DNA of 64,000 nucleotides from Pseudomonas sp. TH43 (GCF_016650635.1 NZ_JAEKFI010000004.1:1312001-1376000); one strand, 5' to 3'; positions 27,731 through 37,181 are shown, counted from the first letter of the stretch. Program-made: numbers and translations. Notes: generated from the sequence alone by a model not told the origin.

Positions 27731-28060
27731 TTAGATGTTGGCGTCGAGGAAAGCGGCCAGTTGCGACTTCGACAGAGCGCCGACCTTGGTCGCTTCAACG
27801 TTGCCGTTCTTGAACAGCATCAGCGTCGGGATACCACGCACGCCGTGCTTGGCCGGGGTTTCCTGATTTTCGTCGATGTTCAGTTTGGCAACGGTCAGCT
27901 TGCCTTTGTAAGTCTCGGCAATCTCGTCCAGAACCGGAGCGATCATTTTGCAAGGACCGCACCATTCAGCCCAGTAATCGACCAGGACAGCGCCTTCGGC
28001 CTTGAGTACGTCGGCTTCGAAGCTAGCGTCGCTAACGTGTTTGATAAGATCGCTGCTCAT
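27731..28060 (-). CDS. trxA: Thioredoxin
   Basis: A 109-residue thioredoxin with the redox pair C34-GP-C37 in VDYWAEWCGPCKMIAP, the cis-proline in VRGIPTLMLF, and the usual length. It keeps cytosolic proteins reduced and serves ribonucleotide reductase and PAPS reductase. It is monocistronic: its own terminator separates it from rho, in the same trxA-rho order as in E. coli and P. aeruginosa. GGAGAATTCC precedes the ATG. Confidence 0.98.
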   Translation of the reverse strand: MSSDLIKHVSDASFEADVLKAEGAVLVDYWAEWCGPCKMIAPVLDEIAETYKGKLTVAKLNIDENQETPAKHGVRGIPTLMLFKNGNVEATKVGALSKSQLAAFLDANI

Positions 28061-28180
28061 GGAATTCTCCAGGTTGTAAGCAAAAAAACGTGGCCCATCA
28101 TAGCCGCCCTTCCCCTGTTCAGGAAGCCGCAGATGATTGAGTCTTGCTATGGTGCCCCATGAGTTTGGGTATAGCTCAAG

Positions 28181-28888
28181 TCACGCCGTGGCGGGGGCGG
28201 TAAAGGCGATTCCAGTACGAAGGGCAGCGTTGCGCACGTGTTCCTGCATGGCTTTTTGCGCGGCCCCGGAGGACCGGCGTGCGAGCGCGCGGAGGATCTT
28301 GCGGTGTTCCTGCCAGGTTTCCATGGCGCGTTCGGCACGGATGAACGGTAGTTTCTGACTCTCCAGAAACATCTCGGCGCTGTTGGTGAGGATGCTCAGC
28401 ATCGCCTGATTGCCGCTGGCCAGCAGGATTCGCCGGTGGAATTCGAAGTCCAGCTTCGCCGCCGCTTCGAAGTCTGCATTGCGCAATTGCTCGCGCATCG
28501 CCGCCACGTTGTCCTCCAGCGCATCCAGATCGAACGTGCTCAGCGTCATCGACGCCAGCCCGGCGGCAAAGCCTTCCAGCGCATAGCGCAATTGAAAGAT
28601 ATCCAGCGGTGACGCCTGCGCCGCGAAGGACCAGCCCGGAGCGTTCTCACCGCGCGACAACTCCACCGGTGACTGCACGAAAACACCCTTGCCCGGCTGA
28701 ATGCTGACCACACCCAACGCGCTCAGCGACGACAGTGCTTCACGCAGTGAAGCCCGGCTGACGCCCAACTGCAGGGCCAGATCGCGTTGCGACGGCAAGG
28801 CGTCGCCCGCGCCGAAACCCTGTTCGGTGATCAGTTTGCGGATCGCTTGCAGCGCCACTTCGGGTACCGCACGGGAAATCGAATTCAT
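28181..28888 (-). CDS. FadR-type GntR family transcriptional regulator
   Basis: A 235-residue regulator with the winged helix-turn-helix of the GntR family at about residues 10-75 (LPSQRDLALQLGVSRASLRE is the recognition region) and an FCD C-terminal ligand domain rich in helices (FQLRYALEGFAAGLASMTLS and LDFEFHRRILLASGN with metal-ligand-like histidine). It is divergent from the amino-acid ABC operon at 29145 and probably controls it, by neighbourhood. The ligand is unknown. Confidence 0.88.
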   Translation of the reverse strand: MNSISRAVPEVALQAIRKLITEQGFGAGDALPSQRDLALQLGVSRASLREALSSLSALGVVSIQPGKGVFVQSPVELSRGENAPGWSFAAQASPLDIFQLRYALEGFAAGLASMTLSTFDLDALEDNVAAMREQLRNADFEAAAKLDFEFHRRILLASGNQAMLSILTNSAEMFLESQKLPFIRAERAMETWQEHRKILRALARRSSGAAQKAMQEHVRNAALRTGIAFTAPATA

Positions 28889-28933
28889 GGTTGTTCAGAC
28901 GCGTCAGGCCAATGTGCGGCTAGTTGTAAAGCT

Positions 28934-28978
28934 ATTCGCCGAGTCCGGCAAGTCGTGCCCCAGCGGGGTTCGGCGAAT
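28934..28978. promoter_or_regulatory. Inverted repeat in the divergent regulator-ABC region
   Basis: ATTCGCCGA (28934) and TCGGCGAAT (28970) form a perfect 9-bp inverted repeat with 27 bases between. In the same gap TGTTCAGAC occurs twice (28892 and 29018). Either could be an operator for the regulator; the evidence is position only. Confidence 0.3.
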
Positions 28979-29144
28979 CCGCCCGGTGCGCCATGGCAGT
29001 GCGAAAAACAACCTGACTGTTCAGACCAGTAAGACCGAACAAGTCCGCTGAAACTGGGGCTTTCCGGGGCAAAAGCAGCGTATTGGCACGGCCCGTGCTC
29101 TGTCCGATCGCAGCATTCACTTCCCGCCGATCCGGAGATTGTCC

Positions 29145-29930
29145 ATGACCCAGCGTTACAGCGCCCTCCTCGCTTCCCTGTTTGCCGGCCTGCTGCTGTG
29201 CCAGGCCCCCGCTCATGCCGACGGTCTCGACGACGTGGTCAAACGCGGCACGCTGAAAGTCGCCGTACCCCAGGACTTCCCGCCGTTCGGCTCGGTCGGC
29301 CCGGACATGAAACCCCGTGGCCTGGACATCGACACGGCAAAACTGCTGGCCGATCAGCTCAAGGTCAAACTCGAACTGACCCCGGTCAACAGCACCAACC
29401 GCATTCCGTTTCTGACCACCGGCAAAGTCGACCTGGTGATTTCCAGCCTCGGCAAAAACCCGGAGCGCGAGAAAGTCATCGACTTCTCCCGCGCCTACGC
29501 ACCGTTTTACCTCGCCGTGTTCGGCCCGCCAGACGCGGCGATCGCCAGCCTCGACGACCTCAAGGGCAAAACCATCAGCGTCACCCGTGGCGCCATCGAA
29601 GACATCGAGCTGAGCAAAGTCGCCCCGGAAGGCGTGACCATCAAGCGCTTCGAAGACAACAACTCGACCATCGCCGCTTATCTCGCCGGGCAGGTCGACC
29701 TGATCGCCAGCGGCAACGTGGTGATGGTCGCAATCAGCGAAAAGAACCCGAAACGTGTGCCGGCGCTGAAAGTGAAGCTCAAGGATTCGCCGGTTTACGT
29801 TGGCGTGAACAAGAACGAAGCCGCCCTGCTGGCCAAGGTCAACGACATCCTGACCACCGCCAAGGCTGACGGCGCTCTGGAAAAGAACTCGCAGACCTGG
29901 CTGAAAGAGCCGCTGCCGGCCGATCTCTGA
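29145..29930 (+). CDS. Amino-acid ABC transporter substrate-binding protein
   Basis: A 261-residue periplasmic binding protein of the polar amino-acid family (SBP_bac_3). Signal peptide ends near APAHA (about residue 25), followed by DGLDDVVKRGTLKVAVPQDF and GLDIDTAKLLADQLKVKLEL, the standard family opening; VDLVISSLGKNPEREKVIDF follows. The ATG at 29145 with GGAG 8 bases upstream is chosen over a TTG two codons earlier. It starts a four-gene operon with two permeases and an ATPase. The amino acid cannot be named from the sequence. Confidence 0.92.
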   Translation: MTQRYSALLASLFAGLLLCQAPAHADGLDDVVKRGTLKVAVPQDFPPFGSVGPDMKPRGLDIDTAKLLADQLKVKLELTPVNSTNRIPFLTTGKVDLVISSLGKNPEREKVIDFSRAYAPFYLAVFGPPDAAIASLDDLKGKTISVTRGAIEDIELSKVAPEGVTIKRFEDNNSTIAAYLAGQVDLIASGNVVMVAISEKNPKRVPALKVKLKDSPVYVGVNKNEAALLAKVNDILTTAKADGALEKNSQTWLKEPLPADL

Positions 29931-29951
29931 TCGACTGCGCGGGAGACCTTC

Positions 29952-30626
29952 ATGGCTTATCAGTTTGATTTCATGCCGGTGCTGGAAAACACCGACCTGC
30001 TGCTGCGCGGAGCACTGTTCACCCTTGAACTGACGGCCATCGGCGCGCTGCTCGGGGTGGGCGTGGGTATTGTCGGAGCGCTGGTACGGGCGTGGGAGAT
30101 CCGCCCGTTCTCGACGATCTTCGGCGTCTACGTCGAGTTGATCCGCAATACACCGTTTCTGGTGCAACTGTTCTTCATCTTCTTCGGTCTGCCCTCGCTT
30201 GGCCTGCAGATTTCCGAGTGGCAAGCGGCGGTGCTGGCGATGGTGATCAACCTCGGCGCGTACTCGACCGAGATTATCCGCGCCGGCATTCAAGCGATCC
30301 CGCGCGGGCAACTGGAAGCGGCGGCGGCACTGGCGATGACGCGTTTCGAGGCGTTCCGCCACGTGGTGCTGCTGCCGGCGTTGGGCAAGGTCTGGCCGGC
30401 GCTGAGCAGCCAGATCATCATCGTCATGCTCGGTTCGGCGGTGTGTTCGCAGATCGCTACCGAAGAGTTGAGCTTTGCCGCCAATTTTATTCAGTCGCGC
30501 AACTTCCGCGCCTTTGAAACCTACGCGCTGACCACGCTGATCTACCTGTGCATGGCGCTGCTGATCCGCCAGTTGCTGAACTGGATCGGCCGTCGCTACA
30601 TCAGCCGAAGCGGGAGCCGCGTATGA
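29952..30626 (+). CDS. Amino-acid ABC transporter permease 1
   Basis: A 224-residue inner-membrane permease of the HisM/GlnP family. The N-terminus sits in a membrane segment (LLRGALFTLELTAIGALLGV), YVELIRNTPFLVQLFFIFFG is the family signature, and the EAA loop for ATPase contact is LEAAAALAMTRFEAFRHVVL. It lies 21 bases after the binding-protein gene and overlaps the second permease by 4 bases. Confidence 0.92.
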   Translation: MAYQFDFMPVLENTDLLLRGALFTLELTAIGALLGVGVGIVGALVRAWEIRPFSTIFGVYVELIRNTPFLVQLFFIFFGLPSLGLQISEWQAAVLAMVINLGAYSTEIIRAGIQAIPRGQLEAAAALAMTRFEAFRHVVLLPALGKVWPALSSQIIIVMLGSAVCSQIATEELSFAANFIQSRNFRAFETYALTTLIYLCMALLIRQLLNWIGRRYISRSGSRV

Positions 30627-31273
30627 GCGATTTCACCTTCTGGGACATCCTGCGCAACCTGCTCGTCGGCCTGCAATGGACACTGGCGTTGTCGCTGGTG
30701 GCGTTTATTGGCGGCGGGCTCGTCGGGCTGCTGATCCTGATCATGCGCATCTCGAAAAACGCCGTGTCGAGCAATATCGCCCGCACCTGGATCGAACTGT
30801 TTCAGGGCACGCCACTGTTAATGCAGCTGTTTCTGGTGTTCTTCGGCGTGGCGCTGGCCGGGATCGAAATATCACCGTGGACGGCCGCAGCGATTGCCCT
30901 GACCTTGTTCACCAGTGCGTATCTGGCGGAGATCTGGCGCGGTTGCGTGGAGTCGATTCCGAATGGCCAGTGGGAAGCCTCGGCGAGTCTGGCGCTGAAT
31001 CCACTGGAGCAACTGCGCTACGTGATCCTGCCGCAAGCGCTGCGCATTGCCGTGGCGCCGACCGTTGGCTTCTCGGTGCAAGTGGTCAAGGGCACCGCGG
31101 TGACCTCGATCATCGGCTTCACCGAACTGACCAAGACCGGCGGCATGCTCGCCAACGCCACGTTTGAACCGTTCATGGTCTATGGCCTCGTCGCCCTCGG
31201 CTACTTCCTGCTCTGCTACCCCTTGTCCCTCAGTGCGCGCTACCTGGAAAGGAGACTGCATGCCTCTGCTTAG
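30623..31273 (+). CDS. Amino-acid ABC transporter permease 2
   Basis: A 216-residue permease paralogous to the first: WIELFQGTPLLMQLFLVFFG corresponds to the signature, and WEASASLALNPLEQLRYVIL is the EAA loop. The ATG at 30623 overlaps the TGA of the first permease (ATGA), which fixes the start. It overlaps the ATPase gene by 14 bases. The pair would form the heterodimeric pore. Confidence 0.92.
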   Translation: MSDFTFWDILRNLLVGLQWTLALSLVAFIGGGLVGLLILIMRISKNAVSSNIARTWIELFQGTPLLMQLFLVFFGVALAGIEISPWTAAAIALTLFTSAYLAEIWRGCVESIPNGQWEASASLALNPLEQLRYVILPQALRIAVAPTVGFSVQVVKGTAVTSIIGFTELTKTGGMLANATFEPFMVYGLVALGYFLLCYPLSLSARYLERRLHASA

Positions 31274-31997
31274 AATTTCCGCCCTGCATAAATACTACGG
31301 CGATCACCATGTGCTCAAAGGCATCGACCTGACCGTCGAGGAAGGCCAGGTGGTGGCGATCATCGGCCGCAGCGGCTCGGGCAAATCGACCTTGCTGCGC
31401 ACGCTTAATGGCCTGGAGTCGATCAACGACGGCGTGATTGAAGTCGACGGCGAGTATCTCGACGCCGCCCGCGCCGACCTGCGCAGCCTGCGGCAGAAAG
31501 TCGGCATGGTCTTTCAGCAGTTCAACTTGTTCCCGCACCTGACCGTTGGCGAAAACGTCATGCTTGCACCGCAAGTGGTGCAGAAAGTGCCGAAAGCCAA
31601 GGCAGCGGAACTGGCGCGCGAGATGCTCGAACGGGTCGGCCTGGGGGAAAAATTTGACGCCTTCCCGGATCGGTTGTCCGGCGGCCAACAGCAACGGGTA
31701 GCGATTGCGCGCGCGTTGGCGATGTCGCCAAAGGTGCTGCTGTGCGACGAGATCACCTCGGCGCTCGACCCGGAACTGGTCAACGAAGTGCTCAGCGTGG
31801 TGCGGCAACTGGCCAAGGAAGGCATGACACTGATCATGGTCACCCACGAAATGCGCTTTGCCCGCGAGGTCGGCGATAAATTGGTGTTCATGCACCATGG
31901 CAAGGTGCATGAGGTGGGGGATCCGAAGGTGTTGTTTGCCAATCCGCAGACGGCGGAGCTGGCGAACTTTATTGGCACCGTTGAAGCGACAGCCTGA
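31260..31997 (+). CDS. Amino-acid ABC transporter ATP-binding protein
   Basis: A 245-residue ATPase of the GlnQ/HisP type. Walker A is IIGRSGSGKSTLLRTLNG, the Q-loop is MVFQQFNLFPHLT, the signature is LSGGQQQRVAIARALA, and Walker B is VLLCDEITSALDPELV. The start at 31260 follows GGAAAGGAGACTGC. It ends the operon; a REPIN lies just after. Confidence 0.95.
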   Translation: MPLLRISALHKYYGDHHVLKGIDLTVEEGQVVAIIGRSGSGKSTLLRTLNGLESINDGVIEVDGEYLDAARADLRSLRQKVGMVFQQFNLFPHLTVGENVMLAPQVVQKVPKAKAAELAREMLERVGLGEKFDAFPDRLSGGQQQRVAIARALAMSPKVLLCDEITSALDPELVNEVLSVVRQLAKEGMTLIMVTHEMRFAREVGDKLVFMHHGKVHEVGDPKVLFANPQTAELANFIGTVEATA

Positions 31998-32022
31998 AGG
32001 ATCTGCGGTGCCCGGGCGAACG

Positions 32023-32114
32023 CCTTCGCGAGCAGGCTCGCTCCCACAGGGTTCTGTGGCGGGAAATGATTTTGTGTTCGACGCAAAACCTGTGGGAGCG
32101 AGCCTGCTCGCGAA
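32023..32114. repeat. REPIN
   Basis: GCCTTCGCGAGCAGGCTCGC and its inverse, ending at CCTGCTCGCGAATAG, flank a loop. Same family as at 429 and 16791. It lies between the ABC operon and ppx. Confidence 0.88.
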
Positions 32115-32231
32115 TAGCCGCGCTGCGGTCTCAAGCTTTTATGCGCTGAATCAACGGTTTGAACCATGCGCGTTGGCGCCAGCGTTTGATCGTGGCACGA
32201 TGTCGGGGTTATCGACCGAGACCCCCTGACC

Positions 32232-33734
32232 ATGCCGCAATCCCAAGCCAAGAATCTGTCCCTGATCGCCGCAATCGACCTGGGCTCCAACAGCTTTCAC
32301 ATGGTCGTGGCCAAGGCCCAGAACGGCGAAATCCGCATTCTCGAGCGGCTCGGCGAGAAGGTTCAGTTGGCTGCCGGCATCGACGATGAGCGCAAGCTCA
32401 ACGAAGAATCGATGCAACGCGGCCTCGATTGCCTCAAGCGCTTTGCCCAACTGATCAACGGCATGCCGCTCGGCGCCGTGCGCATCGTTGGCACCAACGC
32501 CTTGCGTGAAGCGCGCAACCGCCTCGAATTCATCCACCGCGCTGAAGAAATCCTCGGCCACCCGGTGGAAGTCATCTCCGGCCGTGAAGAAGCGCGCCTG
32601 ATCTACCTCGGTGTGTCGCACACCCTCGCCGACACCCCGGGCAAGCGTCTGGTGGCCGACATCGGCGGCGGCAGTACCGAATTCATCATCGGCCAGCGTT
32701 TCGAGCCTTTATTGCGCGAAAGCCTGCAAATGGGCTGTGTCAGCTTCACTCAGCGCTATTTCAAGGATGGCAAGATCACCCCGGCCCGCTACGCCCAGGC
32801 GTACACGGCGGCGCGGCTGGAGATCATGAGCATTGAGCACGCCCTGCATCGCCTGACCTGGGATGAAGCCATCGGCTCCTCAGGCACCATCCGCGCCATC
32901 GGCCTGGCGCTGAAGGCTGGCGGGCACGGCACTGGCGAAGTGAACGCCGAAGGTCTGGCGTGGCTCAAGCGTCGCCTGTTCAAGCTTGGCGACGTCGACA
33001 AGATCGATTTCGAAGGCATCAAGCCTGATCGCCGGACAATCTTCCCAGCTGGCCTGGCGATTCTCGAAGCGATTTTCGACGCCCTCGAACTGCAACGCAT
33101 GGATCACTGTGACGGCGCGCTGCGTGAAGGCGTGCTCTACGACCTGCTCGGTCGTCACCATCACGAAGACGTGCGCGAACGCACCCTGACCTCGCTGATG
33201 GAGCGCTATCACGTTGATCTGGAACAAGCGGCACGGGTTGAGCGCAAAGCCCTGCACGCCTTCGATCAAGTAGCAGTGGACTGGGAACTGGATGACGGCA
33301 TCTGGCGCGAACTCCTTGGTTGGGCGGCGAAAGTGCACGAAGTCGGGCTTGATATCGCTCACTATCACTACCACAAGCACGGTGCTTATCTGATCGAGCA
33401 CTCGGACCTTGCCGGCTTCTCTCGCGAAGACCAGCAAATGCTCGCACTGCTGGTGCGCGGCCATCGCCGCAATATTCCCAAGGACAAGTTTGCCGATTTC
33501 GGCGACGACGGCGACAAACTGATCCGCCTCTGTGTGCTGCTACGCTTTGCGATCCTGTTCCACCACATTCGCGGTACACAGACGATGCCGCAGGTGGTGC
33601 TGCACGCCAAGGGCAACACCCTTGACGTGGAATTCCCGGAGAACTGGCTGGATGAGAATCAGCTGACTCAGGCGGATTTCGGCCTCGAGGCCGATTGGCT
33701 GACGCGGGTGGGGATTATCCTCACTGTCCACTGA
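32232..33734 (+). CDS. ppx: Exopolyphosphatase
   Basis: A 500-residue Ppx/GppA enzyme, which removes terminal phosphates from polyphosphate. The sugar-kinase-like N-terminal half has the phosphate-binding motifs AIDLGSNSFHMVVAK and ADIGGGSTEFIIG; the C-terminal half is an HD-type helical domain (KVHEVGLDIAHYHYHKHGAY). Length matches the family (about 500). It is convergent with ppk; the two genes act in opposite directions on polyphosphate, and the two genes share a terminator between them. Confidence 0.95.
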   Translation: MPQSQAKNLSLIAAIDLGSNSFHMVVAKAQNGEIRILERLGEKVQLAAGIDDERKLNEESMQRGLDCLKRFAQLINGMPLGAVRIVGTNALREARNRLEFIHRAEEILGHPVEVISGREEARLIYLGVSHTLADTPGKRLVADIGGGSTEFIIGQRFEPLLRESLQMGCVSFTQRYFKDGKITPARYAQAYTAARLEIMSIEHALHRLTWDEAIGSSGTIRAIGLALKAGGHGTGEVNAEGLAWLKRRLFKLGDVDKIDFEGIKPDRRTIFPAGLAILEAIFDALELQRMDHCDGALREGVLYDLLGRHHHEDVRERTLTSLMERYHVDLEQAARVERKALHAFDQVAVDWELDDGIWRELLGWAAKVHEVGLDIAHYHYHKHGAYLIEHSDLAGFSREDQQMLALLVRGHRRNIPKDKFADFGDDGDKLIRLCVLLRFAILFHHIRGTQTMPQVVLHAKGNTLDVEFPENWLDENQLTQADFGLEADWLTRVGIILTVH

Positions 33735-33754
33735 GACATTGTTTACTGGGGATT

Positions 33755-33860
33755 TTGTGGCGAGGGGATTTATCCCCGTCGGGGCGCGAAGCGGCCCCTT
33801 TCTTGATCAAAAGCGGGGCCTGCTGCGCAGCCCAACGGGGATAAATCCCCTCGCCACAGG
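33755..33860. repeat. Long REPIN (GTGGCGAGGGGATTTATCCCC type)
   Basis: TTTGTGGCGAGGGGATTTAT faces its inverse ATAAATCCCCTCGCCACA with a GC-rich core containing GGGGCGCGAAGCGGCCCC. It belongs to the same family as the element at 40060 and the four copies in the 47-49 kb array. Confidence 0.88.
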
Positions 33861-33879
33861 TTGTGTGCATGACAGGTAC

Positions 33880-33912
33880 AAAAAAGGCGATCCCGTGGGA
33901 TCGCCTTTTTTA
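33880..33912. terminator. Bidirectional terminator between ppx and ppk
   Basis: AAAAAAGGCGATCCC pairs with GGATCGCCTTTTTT, giving T runs on both strands. It lies between the ends of the convergent ppx and ppk genes. Confidence 0.9.
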
Positions 33913-33923
33913 TGGGCTGAAGG

Positions 33924-36149
33924 TCAGCTGCTTACCGGCAAAATCGGGCTGCCCAACCGTTCCAGCAGCGTCGCCTGCGCGCTGCGCGGGTTCTGGTTGC
34001 CGGTTGGCGTGTTGCGGATGTAACGGCCATCCGACTGCAGGCTCCAGCTGTGGGTGTTGTCGGTCAGGTACAGCTCCAGCTCTTTCTTCACGCGGGTCAG
34101 CAGCTTTTTGCCTTCCACCGGGAAGCAAGTCTCCACACGCTTGTCGAGGTTGCGCTCCATCCAGTCGGCGCTGGAGAGGAACATCTGCTCCTCGCCGCCG
34201 TTGAGAAAGTAGAACACCCGCGTGTGCTCAAGGAAGCGGCCAATGATCGAACGCACATGGATGTTGTGCGAAACCCCGGCAATCCCCGGACGCAGGCAGC
34301 ACATGCCGCGCACCACCAGGTCGATGCGCACGCCGGACTGGCTGGCCTTGTACAGCGCACGGATGATCTTCGGATCGGTCAGCGAGTTGAACTTGGCGAT
34401 GATGTGCGCCGGTTTGCCTTCAACGGCGAACTGGGTCTCGCGGGCAATCATGTCGAGCATGCCCTTCTTCAGGGTAAACGGCGCGTGCAACAGCTTCTTC
34501 ATGCGCAGCGTCTTGCCCATGCCGATCAACTGGCTGAACAGTTTGCCGACGTCTTCGCACAAGGCATCGTCGGAGGTCAGCAGGCTGTAGTCGGTATAGA
34601 GCTTGGCGTTGCCGGCGTGGTAGTTACCGGTGCCGAGGTGCGCGTAACGCACGATCTCTCCGGCCTCGCGACGCAAAATGAGCATCATCTTGGCGTGGGT
34701 CTTGAAGCCGACCACGCCGTAGATCACCACCGCACCGGCCGCTTGCAGACGGCTGGCCAGTTGCAGGTTGGACTCTTCGTCGAAGCGCGCGCGCAGCTCG
34801 ATGACCGCGGTCACTTCCTTGCCGTTACGCGCGGCATCGACCAGCGCATCGACGATTTCCGAGTTGGCGCCGGAGCGGTAAAGCGTCTGGCGCACGGCCA
34901 GGACATGCGGGTCTTTCGCCGCCTGGCGCAGCAGGTCGACCACCGGGGTGAACGACTCGAACGGGTGCAGCAGCAGGATGTCCTGTTTGCTGACCACGCT
35001 GAAAATGTTCTCGCTGTTTTGCAGCAGTTTCGGGATCTGCGGGGTGAACGGCGTGTATTGCAGCTCCGGATGGCTGTCCAGACCGGTGATGCTGAACAGT
35101 CGCGTCAGGTTGACCGGGCCGTTGACCTGATACAGCTCGGTCTCGCTCAGGTTGAACTGCTTGAGCAGGTAGTCCGACAAATGTTTCGGGCAGGTGTCGG
35201 CGACCTCCAGACGTACCGCATCACCGTAACGACGCGAGAACAACTCGCCACGCAGCGCGCGGGCGAGGTCTTCGACGTCTTCGGAATCGAGCGCGAGGTC
35301 GGCGTTTCGGGTCAGACGGAACTGGTAGCAGCCTTTTACCTTCATGCCTTGGAACAGGTCATCGGCGTGCGCGTGAATCATCGACGAGAGGAACACGTAG
35401 TTGTCGCCAGCGCCGCCAACCTCTTCCGGCACCTTGATGATTCGTGGCAGCAGACGCGGCGCCGGAATAATCGCCAGACCGGAGTCGCGACCGAAAGCGT
35501 CGATGCCTTCGAGTTCAACGATGAAGTTCAGGCTCTTGTTCACCAGCAACGGGAACGGGTGCGTCGGGTCGAGGCCGATCGGGGTGATGATCGGTGCGAT
35601 CTCGTCGCGGAAATAGCGGCGCACCCAGGTCTTGAGCTTGGTCGTCCAGTTACGGCGACGGATGAAGCGCACCTGATGCTTTTCCAGCTCCGGCAGCAGG
35701 ATGTCGTTGAGGATCGCGTATTGACGATCAACGTGACCGTGCACCAGCTCGCTGATTCGCGCCAACGCTTGATGCGGCTGCAAGCCATCGGCACCGGCCT
35801 GTTCACGGGCGAAGGTGATCTGCTTTTTCAGGCCGGCAACACGGATTTCGAAGAATTCATCGAGGTTGCTGGAGAAGATCAGCAGGAACTTCAGCCGCTC
35901 CAGCAACGGATAGGACTCGTCCAGCGCCTGTTCCAGCACGCGGATGTTGAATTGCAGTTGCGAGAGCTCGCGGTGGATATACAGGCTGCTGTCATCCAGG
36001 CCCGGAATGGCAATCGCCGGCACCGCCGCAGCGGTTTCGGCCACCGGCGCGGGTGGCGCAGGCTCCAGCTCCGGCGGGGTTTCGGTGATTTGCTCCACCA
36101 CCGGCTGAGCTTCTTTTACTGCAACTTCAGTGAGTCCTTCGGTATTCAT
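33924..36149 (-). CDS. ppk: Polyphosphate kinase 1
   Basis: A 741-residue PPK1, which makes polyphosphate from ATP. The catalytic histidine should be H504 in RYAHLGTGNYHAGNAKLYTD, and SIIGRFLEHTRVFYF holds the second conserved histidine; the domain starts with SLYIHRELSQLQFNIRVLEQ. The first 50 or so residues are an unusual Pro/Glu/Ala-rich tail absent from the 688-residue E. coli enzyme, though the start MNTEGLTEVAVKEAQP is preceded by CCTGGGAGG-like sequence on the minus strand mRNA (AGGAACATTCA region). hemB is 18 bases upstream on the same strand, so hemB-ppk may be one transcript. Confidence 0.95.
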   Translation of the reverse strand: MNTEGLTEVAVKEAQPVVEQITETPPELEPAPPAPVAETAAAVPAIAIPGLDDSSLYIHRELSQLQFNIRVLEQALDESYPLLERLKFLLIFSSNLDEFFEIRVAGLKKQITFAREQAGADGLQPHQALARISELVHGHVDRQYAILNDILLPELEKHQVRFIRRRNWTTKLKTWVRRYFRDEIAPIITPIGLDPTHPFPLLVNKSLNFIVELEGIDAFGRDSGLAIIPAPRLLPRIIKVPEEVGGAGDNYVFLSSMIHAHADDLFQGMKVKGCYQFRLTRNADLALDSEDVEDLARALRGELFSRRYGDAVRLEVADTCPKHLSDYLLKQFNLSETELYQVNGPVNLTRLFSITGLDSHPELQYTPFTPQIPKLLQNSENIFSVVSKQDILLLHPFESFTPVVDLLRQAAKDPHVLAVRQTLYRSGANSEIVDALVDAARNGKEVTAVIELRARFDEESNLQLASRLQAAGAVVIYGVVGFKTHAKMMLILRREAGEIVRYAHLGTGNYHAGNAKLYTDYSLLTSDDALCEDVGKLFSQLIGMGKTLRMKKLLHAPFTLKKGMLDMIARETQFAVEGKPAHIIAKFNSLTDPKIIRALYKASQSGVRIDLVVRGMCCLRPGIAGVSHNIHVRSIIGRFLEHTRVFYFLNGGEEQMFLSSADWMERNLDKRVETCFPVEGKKLLTRVKKELELYLTDNTHSWSLQSDGRYIRNTPTGNQNPRSAQATLLERLGSPILPVSS

Positions 36150-36167
36150 TGAATGTTCCTGGGAGGG

Positions 36168-37181
36168 CTATTTCTGCTCTCGTAACAATTGAGCGGCACG
36201 GACAGCAAAGTAAGTCAGGATGCCATCAGCGCCGGCACGTTTAAAGGCGGTCAGTGATTCAAGAATCACCGCCTCGCTCAACCAGCCATTCTGGATCGCC
36301 GCCATGTGCATGGCGTATTCGCCGCTAACCTGATAGACGAAGGTCGGCACTTTGAAGGCATCTTTTACCCGGAAAAGAATGTCCAGGTATGGCATGCCCG
36401 GCTTGACCATGACCATGTCCGCGCCTTCAGACAAGTCCGCACCGACTTCGTGCAGCGCTTCGTCGCTGTTGGCCGGGTCCATCTGATAAGAAGCCTTGTT
36501 CGCTTTGCCAAGATTCGACGCCGAGCCCACAGCATCGCGGAACGGGCCGTAATAGGCGCTGGCGTACTTGGCCGAGTAGGCCATGATCCGCACGTTGACG
36601 TGACCGGCGATTTCCAGCGCTTCACGGATGGCTTGAATGCGACCGTCCATCATGTCCGACGGTGCAACAACCTGCGCGCCGGCTTCGGCGTGGGACAGGG
36701 CCTGGCGCACCAGTGCGTCGACGGTGATGTCGTTCTGCACGTAGCCTTCTTCGTCGAGAATACCGTCCTGACCATGAGTGGTGAACGGGTCGAGGGCGAC
36801 GTCGGTGATCACCCCCAGTTCCGGGAAGCGCTCACGCAGGGCGCGGGTCGCGCGCTGGGCAATGCCTTCGGGGTTCCAGGCTTCGGCAGCGTCGAGGGAT
36901 TTGAGTTCAGGAGGCGTCACCGGGAACAGCGCCAGCGCCGGAATCCCCAGCTCGACCCATTTCGCCGCTTCTTCAAGCAGCAGGTCGATGGTCAAGCGCT
37001 CTACGCCCGGCATCGACGCCACGGCTTCGCGGCGGTTTTCACCGTCGAGCACGAACACCGGCAGGATCAAGTCATCGACCGTCAGCACATTTTCCCGCAC
37101 CAGCCGACGCGAAAAATCGTCACGACGATTGCGCCGCAGGCGGGTTGCAGGGAACAAACGGTTGGCGGGGGTAAAGCTCAC
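36168..37181 (-). CDS. hemB: Delta-aminolevulinic acid dehydratase (porphobilinogen synthase)
   Basis: A 337-residue enzyme that condenses two 5-aminolevulinate molecules to porphobilinogen. The two Schiff-base lysines are in MAYSAKYASAYYGPFRDAVG and MVMVKPGMPYLDI; ALDPFTTHGQDGI is the Mg-type site of the Pseudomonas enzymes, without the cysteine zinc triad. I chose the GTG at 37181 because CAGGAGTCC lies just upstream and the resulting length equals the P. aeruginosa enzyme (337). ppk follows after 18 bases. Confidence 0.95.
   Translation of the reverse strand: MSFTPANRLFPATRLRRNRRDDFSRRLVRENVLTVDDLILPVFVLDGENRREAVASMPGVERLTIDLLLEEAAKWVELGIPALALFPVTPPELKSLDAAEAWNPEGIAQRATRALRERFPELGVITDVALDPFTTHGQDGILDEEGYVQNDITVDALVRQALSHAEAGAQVVAPSDMMDGRIQAIREALEIAGHVNVRIMAYSAKYASAYYGPFRDAVGSASNLGKANKASYQMDPANSDEALHEVGADLSEGADMVMVKPGMPYLDILFRVKDAFKVPTFVYQVSGEYAMHMAAIQNGWLSEAVILESLTAFKRAGADGILTYFAVRAAQLLREQK

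Noticed and set aside
34050..36152. 700-residue open frame opposite ppk
   Set aside because: Shadow of ppk, caused by high GC content and codon bias.
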